Source: Meloidogyne chitwoodi (taxonomy: Eukaryota > Nematoda > Chromadorea > Rhabditida > Meloidogynidae). From it: a stretch of 64,000 bases of DNA. A program made the position numbers and the translations under genes. Below, piece by piece: positions 9,815 through 20,314 of the stretch. Below the pieces are notes generated by a model. It did not search any database. It saw only the letters and a list, made by a program, of their open reading frames with translations, and was not told the origin of the DNA. The stretch's first letter is position 1. Each line of letters starts with the position of its first letter. The stretch covers positions 372,001 to 436,000 of the forward strand of contig JACZZP010000019.1 of assembly GCA_015183035.1 (NCBI GenBank). The letters run 5' to 3'.

Positions 9815-11140
9815 TTCGAAGGATGCTGTATTTTAGAAGAAGAAAAGGCATGAAATCAGCAGAACCCTTTACAACAAAATTTATAATATTTATATATTTT
9901 TTTAAATTTAAAATTTATATAAACCCAATAAACATAATTCAAACAAATTAGAAAATTAATTTTTTAAATTCAAATTTGTGTAAGTTCACTGCTTCAAATA
10001 ATTCAAATATTTGCAAACAATAAATTAATAATTACTTTAAGAATTATATAGAATAAAATTATTTTTATATACATATATTCAATAAATAATTGGAGGAAGT
10101 ATATAATTTCACAATTTGACAAATAAAATGTTAAAAATATTAAATTATTATGTTCTAAAAAATTTTAAATAAATTTCTGACTGTTCAATATTTTCTTAAT
10201 TATTCTACTTTTGAGAAAGCAATAATTATAATAAAAAAAATTATATAAAAATTATTATCGAAGAAATATGGAAAATTGGACTTTATAAAAAATTGATCAG
10301 AAATGAAGCAATTTTATAATTAAAAATTAATTTTTTAGTTAAATATAAAAAAAATACAAATAATTAAAGAAAATAACAACGTTCAATTTTTATAAAATTC
10401 AGATAAAAAAATCAGAAGTTCTTTAAAAAATATTGGTTAATTATTATTATTAATTTTATACAACAAAATTTATATTTTAAAGAAAGTAACTATCCAATTA
10501 TGATTTTTGCCGAAAAACAAATTAAAATGGCGAATATTCCATTCTAAGTTTATGAAAAGGCATTTAAGCTACGCTTTTTTGAATTAACCATGATGCCAGA
10601 ATAGGCCACCGAAGATAGCCCTAATTTCAAAATTGTAGTTTGATTGACCAAAGAATAAATTAAAAAAATATATTCTTTGTTTTTTAGCAAAATAAAATTG
10701 CTAAATTTTATGATTCATCTATCAAAAGTAATTTATTTCATAAAATATATCCAATATTAGTAACAAAAAACAATAAAATAAACAAACAAACAAAATAAGG
10801 TCAGAATTATTCCATCAGGATTCGTATAAAAGGACCATCCAAAAACTCCATAATCATTCAATTTTTCTTTTAAATATTATTTTTATATTTCTTCATTTCT
10901 TATTTAAAATAAAGTATTTTAATATTTAATTTTCATTTTTTAAATATTTTTAAAAAATTTTAAATTATTAAATTTTTATTTTATATTTTATTCACAATTC
11001 TTTTAATAAAAATTTTAATTTTCTTATTAGTTGAAAATTTTTTAATTTTATTAATATAATATCATAATTTTCGCTGGAAAAATTTATTAGAAAAATTATA
11101 ATTACAAATTTAAATATCTACTATATTAAAGGAAGGAAAC
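9815..11140. other. AT-rich spacer, no gene recognised
   Basis: Mostly A/T homopolymer-rich DNA. A slightly more balanced patch at about 10490-10650 has no convincing frame. No repeat family noted. Confidence 0.6.
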
Positions 11141-11143
11141 AGC

Positions 11144-11650
11144 ACACCTAAATACATTTTTAATTATGTTAAAATAAAATCATAAAGTCGAAAATAGAAT
11201 TTGGAAATCTAATGAAATTATAATATATTTAAAAAATATAATTATAAAGTATTTATAGAAAATTATAAATAAAAAAGTTGATGTACAAATACAAACTAAC
11301 GACAATTTAAAACTACTTGAAAATATAATTACAATGAAACAAACAACACTCCTAAAACATTTTTAATTATTTAAAATAAAATCATAATTCTAGTCGAAAA
11401 TAGATTTGGAAATCTAACGAAATTATAATATATTTAAAAAAATATAATTATAAAGTATTTATAAAAAATTATAAATAAAAAAGTTGGTGTACAAATACAA
11501 ACAGACGACAACGACATAAATAGAAAATAGAAGTTGGAAATCTAACGAAATTATAATATATTTAAAAAATATAATTATAAAGTATTTATAAAAAATTATA
11601 AATAAAAAAGTTGAAGGTGTAAATACGAACAGACGACAATTTACAGCGGC
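11144..11650 (+). repeat. Three irregular tandem copies of an AT-rich segment
   Basis: A block beginning near GAAAATAGAATTTGGAAATC and ending with ACAAATACAAACnnACGACA occurs at about 11188, 11393 and 11523, spaced 205 and 130 bp. The first two copies also share an upstream TTTTTAATTAT-TTAAAATAAAATCATAA block. A further dispersed piece lies at about 19454-19520. No coding content. Confidence 0.75.
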
Positions 11651-11787
11651 ATAAACACCTGAGAAATGGTTATATTTAATAATGATAAAAAGAAAAAAAT
11701 TATAAATTATAGATAAATAATATTTTTATTTTAAAATTATAATAATTTTTTTATTATGAAAAATTTAAAAAAACATAAAAAGTATAA

Positions 11788-12670
11788 TTTCCTCCTTATG
11801 AAACTTCACCTTCTGTTTTCTTTATGCAATATAAGAATAAGGATAATTTCGAAGGAATAAATGTTTTAGGAATGGATGAGCTCAAGTTTAAAAATAATTA
11901 AATATTTAAATCATATTAGACCTTATATAGATTTAAACAAGCCTTTTTGATAAAAACAGCTTCTGCATAGACCAGAAATTATTATTTGGAAATGAAAAAT
12001 GTACAAAAATTACCTATAATAAATTTACACTTATAAAATAATTTAGATTAATTTATTCAACTACTCCTTTTAATTGAAAATAATTAAAAAATAAACCTTT
12101 TTTAATTTAAATAAATTTATTAATAAAAGAATAAAAACACTAGCTGTGCAACAGAATTTATTGTGGCACTAATATAATACAAATGGTGAAAATGCTTCAG
12201 ATTTTATAAATGGCTTCAAAAATAAATAATCTAAAGTAGGATAAACACAAAGAAATAATTTTATCAAATTAAAATTGAATATTTTTTAAATTAATGAAAA
12301 ATTAACGATTGTTTTAAGTACTCATCAAATGAGCCTTGATTTATCGCCTAATGATAATTTAAATACTTATAAATTGAAATAAAGATTCAACTTATTGTTA
12401 GCTATATCTAAAAATGAGGACCTAAATATTTATATTTAATTCAAATAGATTGAACTCTTTTTAATTTTAAATTCTTAAATTAAAAAAAAATTTTTTAACT
12501 TATAGTTGAAGAATAATGTATGAGGAATAAACATTTTAAATTATAAAATATGTGTAAGATATGTATCAAATGTGAATGAAACAAATTTTTATTTCAATTT
12601 TTTATGAGAGTATAAATCTTCAGTGTACACACGAAGAGTCTTCGTGACCAAGTATTGGTTAAATTTTAAA
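11788..12670 (+). pseudogene. Chain of coding-like plus-strand pieces, unrecognised
   Basis: Several plus-strand frames look coding rather than random: 11788-11901 (FPPYETSPSVFFMQYKNKDN, then GMDELKFKNN), about 11950-12040 (SLFDKNSFCIDQKLLFGNEK), about 12310-12420 (STHQMSLDLSPNDNLNTYK, LLLAISKNEDLNI), and about 12550-12670 (CVRYVSNVNETNFYF ... SSVYTRRVFVTKYWLNF). Each ends in a TAA after 20-40 codons. They may be exons of one gene with short introns, or an old gene eroded by stops. Composition is richer in G and C than the surrounding DNA. I recognise no domain. Confidence 0.35.
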
Positions 12671-13008
12671 TATTAAATTATATAAGCAGAAAAAATTAAT
12701 AAAATTGCTAAATAAGATTTATCAATCCTATAAATTTCAAAAGAGCTATACACGTTCAAATTAAATAAAGGATTAATAATAATTTAATTAATTAATAAAT
12801 AATAATTATATCCACAATAAAAAATAGTACATTTTGATTTTAAAAATTATTTTTCTGACGATAATAAATTTATTAAAATTTAATTATAAATCAAGATATA
12901 AACAGTACATCATTATAATAAATATAATAATTATTTTTGAATACTAAATTTAATTCTTTTGATAAAAAAAATTTTTATTGTTTGCAAGTTTAAAAAGTAC
13001 AATAACGT

Positions 13009-13680
13009 ATCTGTCTTTTAATTAAAAAATATTAAAAAAAATATTCAAAAATAAAAACTTATAAAAAATCTCCTGTACTTGACCAACTGCAATGAATAAG
13101 GTGGAAAATTAAAATTGCGAGTTTTAACAAAAAATATTATCGCTCTACTGTTAATGAACTTGTGGTATATATTGTCACATCAACATTTAAATAAAAATAT
13201 ATTAATGCAATATTTGAAGCACGCCCATCATCTTGAGTACATATATCATAGTTTTGCATAGAAAATTATGGAACAATTAAAATAATTTTTAAATAATTAT
13301 AAAGAAATATTTTGAGTTCAAAATAAAAGGAATAGAAGAAAAGATCTTGAGAGCACAAAAATTAAAAAACGCAATTGCAGAAATCAAGGAAAGAACAAAC
13401 TTATGCAGAGAATGAATCATATTACTAAAAATAAATTTTAAATATTAAAAATAATTTCATAAACTAGAGGTTTAACTACAAAATTTTTCTCGATTAAAAT
13501 ACTAGTTTCGCAGAAATCTACAAATACACAATAATAAACTGAATATAACATAATTTAAGAACCAATAAATTATCTAAAATTTACTTTTTAGAATATAAAA
13601 ATTAAATCCTTGTAAAATAAAAATATGTTACGCAGCTTTCAATTAATTTAAAATTAAAATATAGGCTAAAAAGCTTCGAA
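13009..13680 (+). repeat. Dispersed duplicated segment, copy A
   Basis: This segment is shared with 15000-15860. Matching anchors in order include TCTCCTGTnnTT, GCGAGTTTTAAC, TGTCACATCAACATTTAAATA, TCATAGTTTTGnATAGAAAA, a TTAAAAAACnCAATTG/ATCAAGGAAAG block, AAAATTTACTTTTT and ACGCAGCTTT. Copies look about 75-85% identical by eye. The ATCAAGGAAAG block is in an open frame in both copies (KNAIAEIKER here, KNTIDEIKES in copy B), hinting that a coding piece was carried along. Confidence 0.75.
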
Positions 13681-13911
13681 AATAATGTAAGAGGGAATTC
13701 TAAAACGACGCCCAAAAGAACCCTCAAGAGAAAAAGCATTATGATTCACTTCTTTAAACGCTCATCCCGTTATCTTTATTTTAATCTCTTATTTTACATG
13801 TACAATTTCAATGTTAACTAGCTTTAGATATTCCCACTATTTAAAGTAATTGTTGTGCCCCATTAAGAGAGTTCCGAGGCAATCATTCATATAATTGTAT
13901 TTTAACCATTA

Positions 13912-14180
13912 AATAAAGCATGCTTATAATGATGTGTTGGAGGTAATGGCAGGGACTGATCAACCCTATATGCCGTTCTTAGGGACTTATAAGGATTAGG
14001 GGTTTAATTCCAATTCAGTTCCATCAAACACGCTTCAACCCATTTGGTAGCACCGGATGCCGAAGTGAATGCTTTGGCGATCCTTTGGCCTCAGGCTCAC
14101 ATCAACTGGAAATGAATTACAAAGGAAGTAGCAGCGTTGATTTGGAAATGCCACTAACTGAGCGTAAGAATATGGTGAAG
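13912..14180 (+). pseudogene. GC-richer coding island, unrecognised, probably frameshifted
   Basis: This is one of the few stretches near 45-50% G+C outside transposon ends. One frame reads DVLEVMAGTDQPYMPFLGTY and stops at 13997-13999. An overlapping frame is open from 13983 to 14180 (66 codons, including FHQTRFNPFGSTGCRSECFG and VDLEMPLTERKNMVK) and ends at a good donor, AAG|GTAAAA. Either a 40-nt intron (13943-13982, GGAG|GTAATG ... TTCTTAG) joins upstream sequence to the long frame, or a frameshift separates two parts of one exon. I do not recognise the protein. Composition suggests a host-gene exon rather than a transposon. Confidence 0.45.
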
Positions 14181-14189
14181 GTAAAAATT

Positions 14190-15000
14190 ATATAATAAAA
14201 TAACAAATTTTGGAAGTCTGGAATTCTTAAAAAATATTAAATAATACTAATTAAAGGCCAAAATAATTAAGATGTAAGACCCCGGGGCACTCTTCGGAGA
14301 AAAATGGATTTAAATAATAGTTTAAAATAAAATGTAATAAATTAATTAAATATAGAAATAATAAATAAACATATTTGTCAAAAAATAAATTAATTTTAAT
14401 CAATGAAAAAAATAATAAAATAATTTACTCATTTTTCTTTTAATTTTATATTAATTAATTAAATTATTTATCAAATCAGATAATTATTTATTTTCTCTCT
14501 TAATTGTTTTATTTTTCCTTTTTTTTTGCAATCTTTCTAAAGATTAATATAACGGAAAGGAATTTTTTTGTTCAAAAAAATCTTCGGAGTAATATGGAAA
14601 AAATAAAATAAATAGGTTGTCAATATAATATGCAGATTTTAAAATTGTCTTTCTCCTTTTTATTGTAACAGGTGCAATAAACAATTTAAAGAAAAAAGAG
14701 AGAATAGCATTAAGATTCAATTTCTTTCTCCTTTTTTTTAAAAAAAAGGGTTGTAAATACTACAATAAATTAATAATTATGTTTATTTATTTACTAACTT
14801 TTAATTTTTATTTGATATGAATATGTTTTTTTAAATTTTATAAATTCTACTTTTGTATTTATTATGGATATAAAAATAAATTAGAAAATTTTTCAGCGAG
14901 AATTTATTACCGAGAATATCTTCAATATAAATATTTTTTTAAATTAATTTTTGTAATAAATATATTTATAACTTAATTTTTAAAATATTTAAAAAAATAT
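14190..15000. other. AT-rich spacer, no gene recognised
   Basis: Apart from a short less-biased patch at 14270-14310 (GACCCCGGGGCACTC), this is A/T-rich DNA. No frame or repeat that I can support. Confidence 0.55.
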
Positions 15001-15860
15001 CTTTCTTTTAATTAAAAAATAATAAAAAAAATATTCAAAAATAAAAATTTATAAAAATTCTCCTGTCTTTACAAGCTATATAAGCTGCGATAAAAAAAAA
15101 AGAACAAAATTGGAATGCGAGTTTTAACTACAATATTATCGCTCAGTTAATGAATTTTTTATAAATAATGTCACATCAACATTTAAATAAAAATATATTA
15201 ATGTAATATTAGAAGCACGTTCATCTTGATTATATCATAGTTTTGAATAGAAAATTATGGAACAATTAAAATAATTAAAATTATATAAGAAATAGCTAAA
15301 TAAGTATAGATCTTATAAAAAAGAAATTTGGAAGATGTATTTTTCTAATCTGAGAAAAAGGTCAAGGACATGCTTCCGTTGCGCCAGCACTATGCTGAAT
15401 ATATCATAGTTTTGAATAGAAAATTATGGAACAATTAAAAATTTTTTAAATAATTAATAAAAAGATATGACTTTTCATTAAAAAAGGAAGAAACATTTTG
15501 TCGAACATTTAAAAATTATAGAAACACTAATTCTTGCAGAAGATCTTGAAGATTTCAACTTATTAAAAAACACAATTGACGAGATCAAGGAAAGCTAAAC
15601 ATATAATGAATAAAGGAAACAAATCTATTAATAAAAATAAATTTTTAAAATTAATACAATTAATTTTATAAGTTTAGGGTTTAACTTCAATAGATGAAAA
15701 TACCAGCTTGCAAAGTTGTGTACATATCGTTAATAATTAATTAAAAACATAATTTCATAAACAATAAATTCTCCAAAATTTACTTTTTATAAAAATTAAA
15801 TAAAATAAAAATTTTTATTTTACGCAGCTTTGAATTAATTTAAAAATAAAAAATATAGGC
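15000..15860 (+). repeat. Dispersed duplicated segment, copy B
   Basis: Second copy of the segment at 13009-13680, with an extra internal part and a further partial repeat of the TATCATAGTTTTGAATAGAAA block at about 15396-15440. At about 15500-15597 it contains an open plus-strand frame reading VEHLKIIETLILAEDLEDFN before KNTIDEIKES and a TAA. Confidence 0.75.
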
Positions 15861-16250
15861 AAAGTGGTGAAAATGATGACGGTAGTGGTTAGTGGTTATA
15901 ATCTACATAATTTTAATAATATTAAATCATGAAAATAGAGTAAATGGTCAGTGATAAAATCAAATTTTACCAATAATTAAATGAAAACTTTTACCATTAC
16001 TTTTTATTTTAAATAAAATTATAAATATTTAAAATTATTTTATTTTATGAACCTCTTGGCTTGCCAGCTTAAAAAAAGGAAACAAAAATAAATATTTTAA
16101 AATTTTTAAAATAAATTAAAATAAAAAATCACGATCCACAATCTATACACAATTTATTAAAATAGATTTATCTGGGTTAGAAAAGCGAGGTGTTCAGCAA
16201 ACGAAAATATAATTAAATTGGATTTGAATATATTTTTTATATATACATAT

Positions 16251-16507
16251 CAGGGATGCATATCGTATCGTATATCGTATATCGTATTTTATCGTATTTT
16301 TGGGGTGATTTTGTATCGTATCGTATATCGTATCGTATTTTTTTCTGAAATAATATCGTATCGTATATCGTATCGTTATATCGTATCGTATATCGTATCG
16401 TATTTTTTTAAGAAATAATATCGTATCGTATATCGTATCGTATTTTTTTCGGATTTTATATCGTATCGTATATCGTATCGCATAAAACCAAACGATATGC
16501 ATCCCTG
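16251..16507. mobile_element. 257-bp hAT-type MITE built of TATCG repeats
   Basis: Perfect 16-bp terminal inverted repeats (CAGGGATGCATATCGT at 16251-16266 and its reverse complement at 16492-16507) are flanked by a perfect 8-bp target duplication, ATACATAT (16243-16250 and 16508-16515). The CAGGG terminus and 8-bp duplication are hallmarks of hAT elements. Almost the whole interior is TATCGTATCG repeats, interrupted by TTTTTTTC-like spacers. It has no coding capacity; apparent ORFs on both strands are due to the repeat. It must rely on a transposase made elsewhere. Confidence 0.93.
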
Positions 16508-16597
16508 ATACATATATATGAATAAGTCTATATGAACCAGAAATTTTAGATAAATAAGGCAATTTTAGTAATTATTTTTCTTGGCACCATTTCCAAG

Positions 16598-16675
16598 ATG
16601 CATGGGCGACGGGACCCCGCACCAACGAGAGAAGCAATATAATAACATAAATAAGGTTTTCTATCTAATTATTTA
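16598..16675 (+). repeat. Dispersed repeat, copy 2 (see 6171-6265)
   Basis: Shares ATGCATGGGCGA, CCCGCACC, AGAGAAGCAATATAA and ATAAGGTTTTCTATCTAATT with 6171-6265. Lies just downstream of the MITE but outside its target duplication. Confidence 0.7.
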
Positions 16676-16782
16676 TTTTTAATTATTATAAATATTTAAA
16701 TAAAAAAATAAAATTAAAAATTAGTTAACAAACATGAAAAATCATGCTTTTCTTTCTACAAAAAAAATAAATGAAAAATTAA

Positions 16783-16974
16783 TTTATATATTATATTAAA
16801 TGTTTGCCCAATAGTAAATTATTTTTATCAATCCAAATTGAATTAGATGAAAGTTTAAAGACACAGTTACAATTACACATAGAATTTTCATCGAAATGGT
16901 ATGAAAAAAAAAGCACAAAATTAATCGAGAAAGAAGTATACAAATCAAATAATCAACCAAGCATGATGTTATAA
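16783..16974 (+). pseudogene. Coding-like plus-strand exon, unrecognised (~63 codons)
   Basis: An open plus-strand frame without a start codon runs from 16783 to TAA at 16972-16974. It includes SIQIELDESLKTQLQLHIEF and KKSTKLIEKEVYKSNNQP, a balanced hydrophilic peptide. The opposite strand also has a 61-codon frame, but that is a hydrophobic shadow. The lack of an ATG suggests an internal or terminal exon or a remnant. Family unknown. Confidence 0.4.
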
Positions 16975-17345
16975 TCAACAAATCTAAAATTTTAATTATT
17001 TATTTTAAATATTTTATTATTAAATAAAAAATGTCAAAAAAATTTTATAAAATGAAACAAATTTATTTAAAAATAAAAAATTTCCCAGCTTTTAATTAAT
17101 TTAAAAATAAAAATATGCTGAATAAATACTTCTGGAATTAGGAAATTTGCAATAATAAGAGATGGTTGGTCAAAATTAAGAAATTCCCATCCTTATTAAA
17201 GTAAGAGAAATTAAATAAATAGTAGTATACTTTTAAAATAAGCATAACAACACAAGTTTTAAAAGAAATTTTGAGAGAGAGCGACGACCTTTTTGCAGCT
17301 ATTGAAATAAAAAATGAAAATTCTAGAGAACAAATTGCTTAAAAA

Positions 17346-17545
17346 TTTCCCAGCATTTAATTGGAATAAAAATATGCTGAATAAATACTGCTGGAATTAA
17401 AGCTTTACAATTAATATTTCGATAAATTAATTTTATTATTACAAATATTTTAGAAAAATTGATTGATTATTAAGATTGATTATTAAAATAAAATGATTTA
17501 AAAAATTTTTATTGAGGAATTGTAAATTATTTAATAATAAAAATA
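17346..17545 (+). repeat. Dispersed repeat pair, copy 1 (copy 2 at 18128-18340)
   Basis: Both copies run TTTCCCAn-TTTTAATT..., AATACnnCTGGAATTA, GCTTTACAATTAATATT, GCGATAAAT..., ATTTTAGAAAAATTGATTGAT and TTTTTATTGAGGAATT. They look roughly 85-90% identical. A shorter piece of the start also occurs at 17083-17145. No coding content. Confidence 0.75.
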
Positions 17546-17621
17546 ATTCAGTTAAAAAACTTTTTAGTACAAGGTAGTAAAAATAATATAGGTACTTCTG
17601 TCCAATCAAGGGACATTCTGG

Positions 17622-17760
17622 TTATTAATATTATTATCTTTATTATTATTATTATTTTTTATTAATATTATTATCTTTATTATTATTATTATTATTTTTT
17701 ATTAATATTATTATCTTTATTATTATTATTATTATTTTTTATTAATATTATTATTTTTTA
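17622..17760 (+). repeat. ~40-bp tandem repeat of TTATTAATATTATTATCTTT units
   Basis: About three and a half near-identical copies of a ~40-bp A/T unit with (TTA)n tracts. Confidence 0.9.
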
Positions 17761-17763
17761 TAA

Positions 17764-18069
17764 ACCTATCAATCCAAACCAGTGTTTTCAAGGCTTGTTG
17801 AAAATACCTGTTCAAATGACAAGGCTTTTCGAGAACCTCCAGAGATGGAAAATTTCGATTTTATGTTTTAAATAATTTTATGCCAATTAGATGAAATTAG
17901 CTCTCACCTCATGGATCTCCTTCAGAAATTACCAAATGAGGAAATGAGAAGGCCAACCTCGAGTATGCGGTATTTAAAACAGGCATCATATAAAAAATAT
18001 ATAACAGTAAAACAAGTTCAATCAAGCAAAATCAAAAATAAATATAGATTCCAAATTAAAATAGACTAA
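17764..18069 (+). pseudogene. Coding-like region with one internal stop, unrecognised
   Basis: A single plus-strand frame is open for 35 codons (SKPVFSRLVENTCSNDKAFR ... PPEMENFDFMF), meets one TAA at 17869-17871, then continues for 65 codons to TAA at 18067-18069. The second part contains CQLDEISSHLMDLLQKLPNE and an internal ATG at 17911 that would give 52 aa. The frame is maintained across the stop, so I read it as a host-like or transposon gene with a nonsense change, or as two adjacent exons. No domain recognised. Confidence 0.45.
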
Positions 18070-18127
18070 TTTGTAAAAAATCAAAAAAAGTTTTATTCAA
18101 TGAAACAAAATTGATTTAAAAATAAAC

Positions 18128-18340
18128 AAATTTCCCAATTTTTAATTAATTTAAAAATAAAAATCTACCGAATAATACAACTGGAATTAGGCTTTACAAT
18201 TAATATTGCGATAAATAAATTTTATTATTATAAATATTTTAGAAAAATTGATTGATTGATTATTATTAAAATTGATTATAAAATAGAAGGATTCTAAAAA
18301 AATTTTTATTGAGGAATTATAAATCATTTAATAATAATAA
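18128..18340 (+). repeat. Dispersed repeat pair, copy 2
   Basis: Diverged copy of 17346-17545; see that entry for the shared anchors. Confidence 0.75.
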
Positions 18341-18349
18341 ATAATTCTA

Positions 18350-19080
18350 TAATTAATAAAATATTAAAAAAAGCTAAATGGTAGAAATTAATTTTTAATG
18401 GAAGAGCATATTTAATTGGAATTGCCACTATCTTAATAAAATTATTAAATTAAATTTTAAATAATAAAAATTTATTTATATTATAAATTTTACTTTTTTT
18501 AATTTTTATTAAACCTACTAGTCTGAACTTTAATAAACATATATCTTCCTAAAATAATTTAAAAAATTATAAATAAATAAACAATATTAAGATAAATATA
18601 AATATCATCGTATTAAAATAAAAAATGATAAAAAAATTATTTATTAATAATTTAAAAAATTATTAATGTACTAGATAAGATTAATCCTGAAACAAAAGCT
18701 AGAGTAGAAATAAGTTAAGTTAGCGCAACAATTAAATTATATTAAGTAGAAGAAAATCAAATTAATTTGTTGAGAAGTATGAGGAGATTACAATTTAATT
18801 TTTCAAAAATCTAATTTATCTTGGAACAACATAGATATGCTATGATACATTTTTTTTAAATGTTTTAAAAATAAATATAAAGTAAAAAATTATTTATAAA
18901 TAAACAAAAAATAAATTTAGAGGATATTTATAAAATTTTAACATTTTAAAACAGAAAAAATTAAATTAAAAAATTAATTAAAGCAGAGGAAAATATAACA
19001 ACACAAAAAAAGCGGATCAACACATTACATTAAAAAAGCAATAGCGCTTGCTACAATCACAAATAAAAAGCTTCCTTCAA
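18350..19080. other. AT-rich spacer, weak coding-like bits only
   Basis: Short plus-strand frames such as NVLDKINPETKARVEIS near 18664-18716 and STHYIKKAIALATITNKK near 19012-19080 are noted but too short to call. Confidence 0.4.
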
Positions 19081-19084
19081 TACA

Positions 19085-19109
19085 ATGAAAATAGTTCTAC
19101 TATTTTCAT
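19085..19109. repeat. Small perfect hairpin
   Basis: ATGAAAATAGT and ACTATTTTCAT form an 11-bp stem around a TCT loop. Role unknown. Confidence 0.7.
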
Positions 19110-19352
19110 GATTATTTTATATTGTATTATTAATTTTATTTTAACTTTTAATATAAAATTTAAAATAAAAAACATAACTTTGATTAATTATTAAGGATTT
19201 CAAAATTTTTTACTAGTTTCACATATTTCAAAAATTTGAATGGCTTCAGAAAACCATGTGATTACTCTAACTTTTAAAAGAAATTTTAAAATATTTAAAA
19301 AAATTATTGAAAAAATATATTTAAATTTTTTTTAATTTTTATTTACAATTTA

Positions 19353-19402
19353 ACTATAGTTTTAAACATTTTTAAAAGAAAAATGTTTTAAAACTATAGT
19401 AT
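19353..19402. repeat. Foldback sequence with ~22-bp arms
   Basis: ACTATAGTTTTAAACATTT is followed after about five bases by its near-perfect complement ending in AAAACTATAGT, with one extra A in one arm. Could be the end-to-end junction of a tiny MITE; no target duplication was clear. Confidence 0.6.
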
Positions 19403-19734
19403 ACACTACAACAAGTTTTTATTAATTTTTATTTAAAATAAAAGAATAATTTTAGTCGAAAATAGAATTTGGAAATCTAACGAAATTATACTTAAAAAAC
19501 ATAATTATAATCTATTTATAAATTAATTATGCAAATAAATGAATTTGCATATCATTTCACAAAAAGGGAAGATTTCAGGTCAGTTGATACCTGTAAAGTT
19601 TGTTTAAAAATGATAAAAAGGAAAAAAATTAAACATTTTAATAAGAAATAATATTTTTGTTTAAAAATAATTTTTAGATAAAATACAAAATTAATTAAAT
19701 TAAAAATAAATTTCAGTATCCTAATGCGATTCAG

Positions 19735-19830
19735 TTTTTCGTTTCAAAGTATTTATCAATGTTTTTTAAATGATCCAATATTTTTTTATCAAAATTCATT
19801 TTTAGAAGGCACTCTTTTTAAAAAATAAAA
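19735..19830 (-). CDS. Small coding-like ORF, unrecognised (22 aa from ATG)
   Basis: The minus strand reads KECLLKMNFDKKILDHLKNI and continues DKYFETKN to a TGA. Short and unsupported by splice sites, but unlike random AT-rich translation. Confidence 0.22.
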
Positions 19831-20254
19831 TTAATTATTTATAAAAGTTACTATTCAGTACAAAACTGCCCTATGAGTATTCGATGTTTCAAAATTGTGA
19901 GTAATATCTGAATAAATAAAAATGATTCGTTATCAAAAACATTTTTTGAAATATTAATTGATAGACTAATTTATAAAGAAAATATAATTTTTATATAATT
20001 TATATAAATAAAAAAATTAATAAAATTATTAAACTACAAAACACATATGAAATTCCCCAGTGACGGGAACAATAACAAATATAAATCAAAAATTAATAAA
20101 AAATATTTAATGAAAATTTAGTGTTATTTGAATATTTGTTGACAATGAAGTACACTGGCATCTATATCCTCTGCCATTTAATTTAAAATAACTTACATTT
20201 TAATTTAATTTAAAAATTAATTAATAATATAATTACTATATGAAATTAAGAAAA

Positions 20255-20314
20255 AGAAAAGATGGTACATGGATCTTTGGTGTATCCGATGATAATCTAA
20301 TAAACTGCACATAG
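20255..20314 (+). pseudogene. Possible Merlin/ISXO2-like transposase exon fragment
   Basis: A short frame reads RKDGTWIFGVSDDNLINC before TAG. The GTW-x-FG-x pattern resembles the core strand of ISXO2-like/Merlin DDE transposases (W-V-F-G followed by a new residue run). Because clearer Merlin C-terminal pieces occur at 22015 and 23375 on the same strand, I suggest it belongs to the same family. Weak alone. Confidence 0.3.

Noticed and set aside
9534..9951. Overlapping ORFs on both strands
   Set aside because: Translation of the right hAT subterminal array.
16194..16562. 122-codon minus and 66-codon plus ORFs rich in Tyr, Arg and Ile
   Set aside because: They are the TATCG repeat of the MITE at 16251-16507 plus flanks.
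16796..16981. 61-codon hydrophobic minus-strand ORF
   Set aside because: Shadow of the more protein-like plus-strand frame at 16783-16974.
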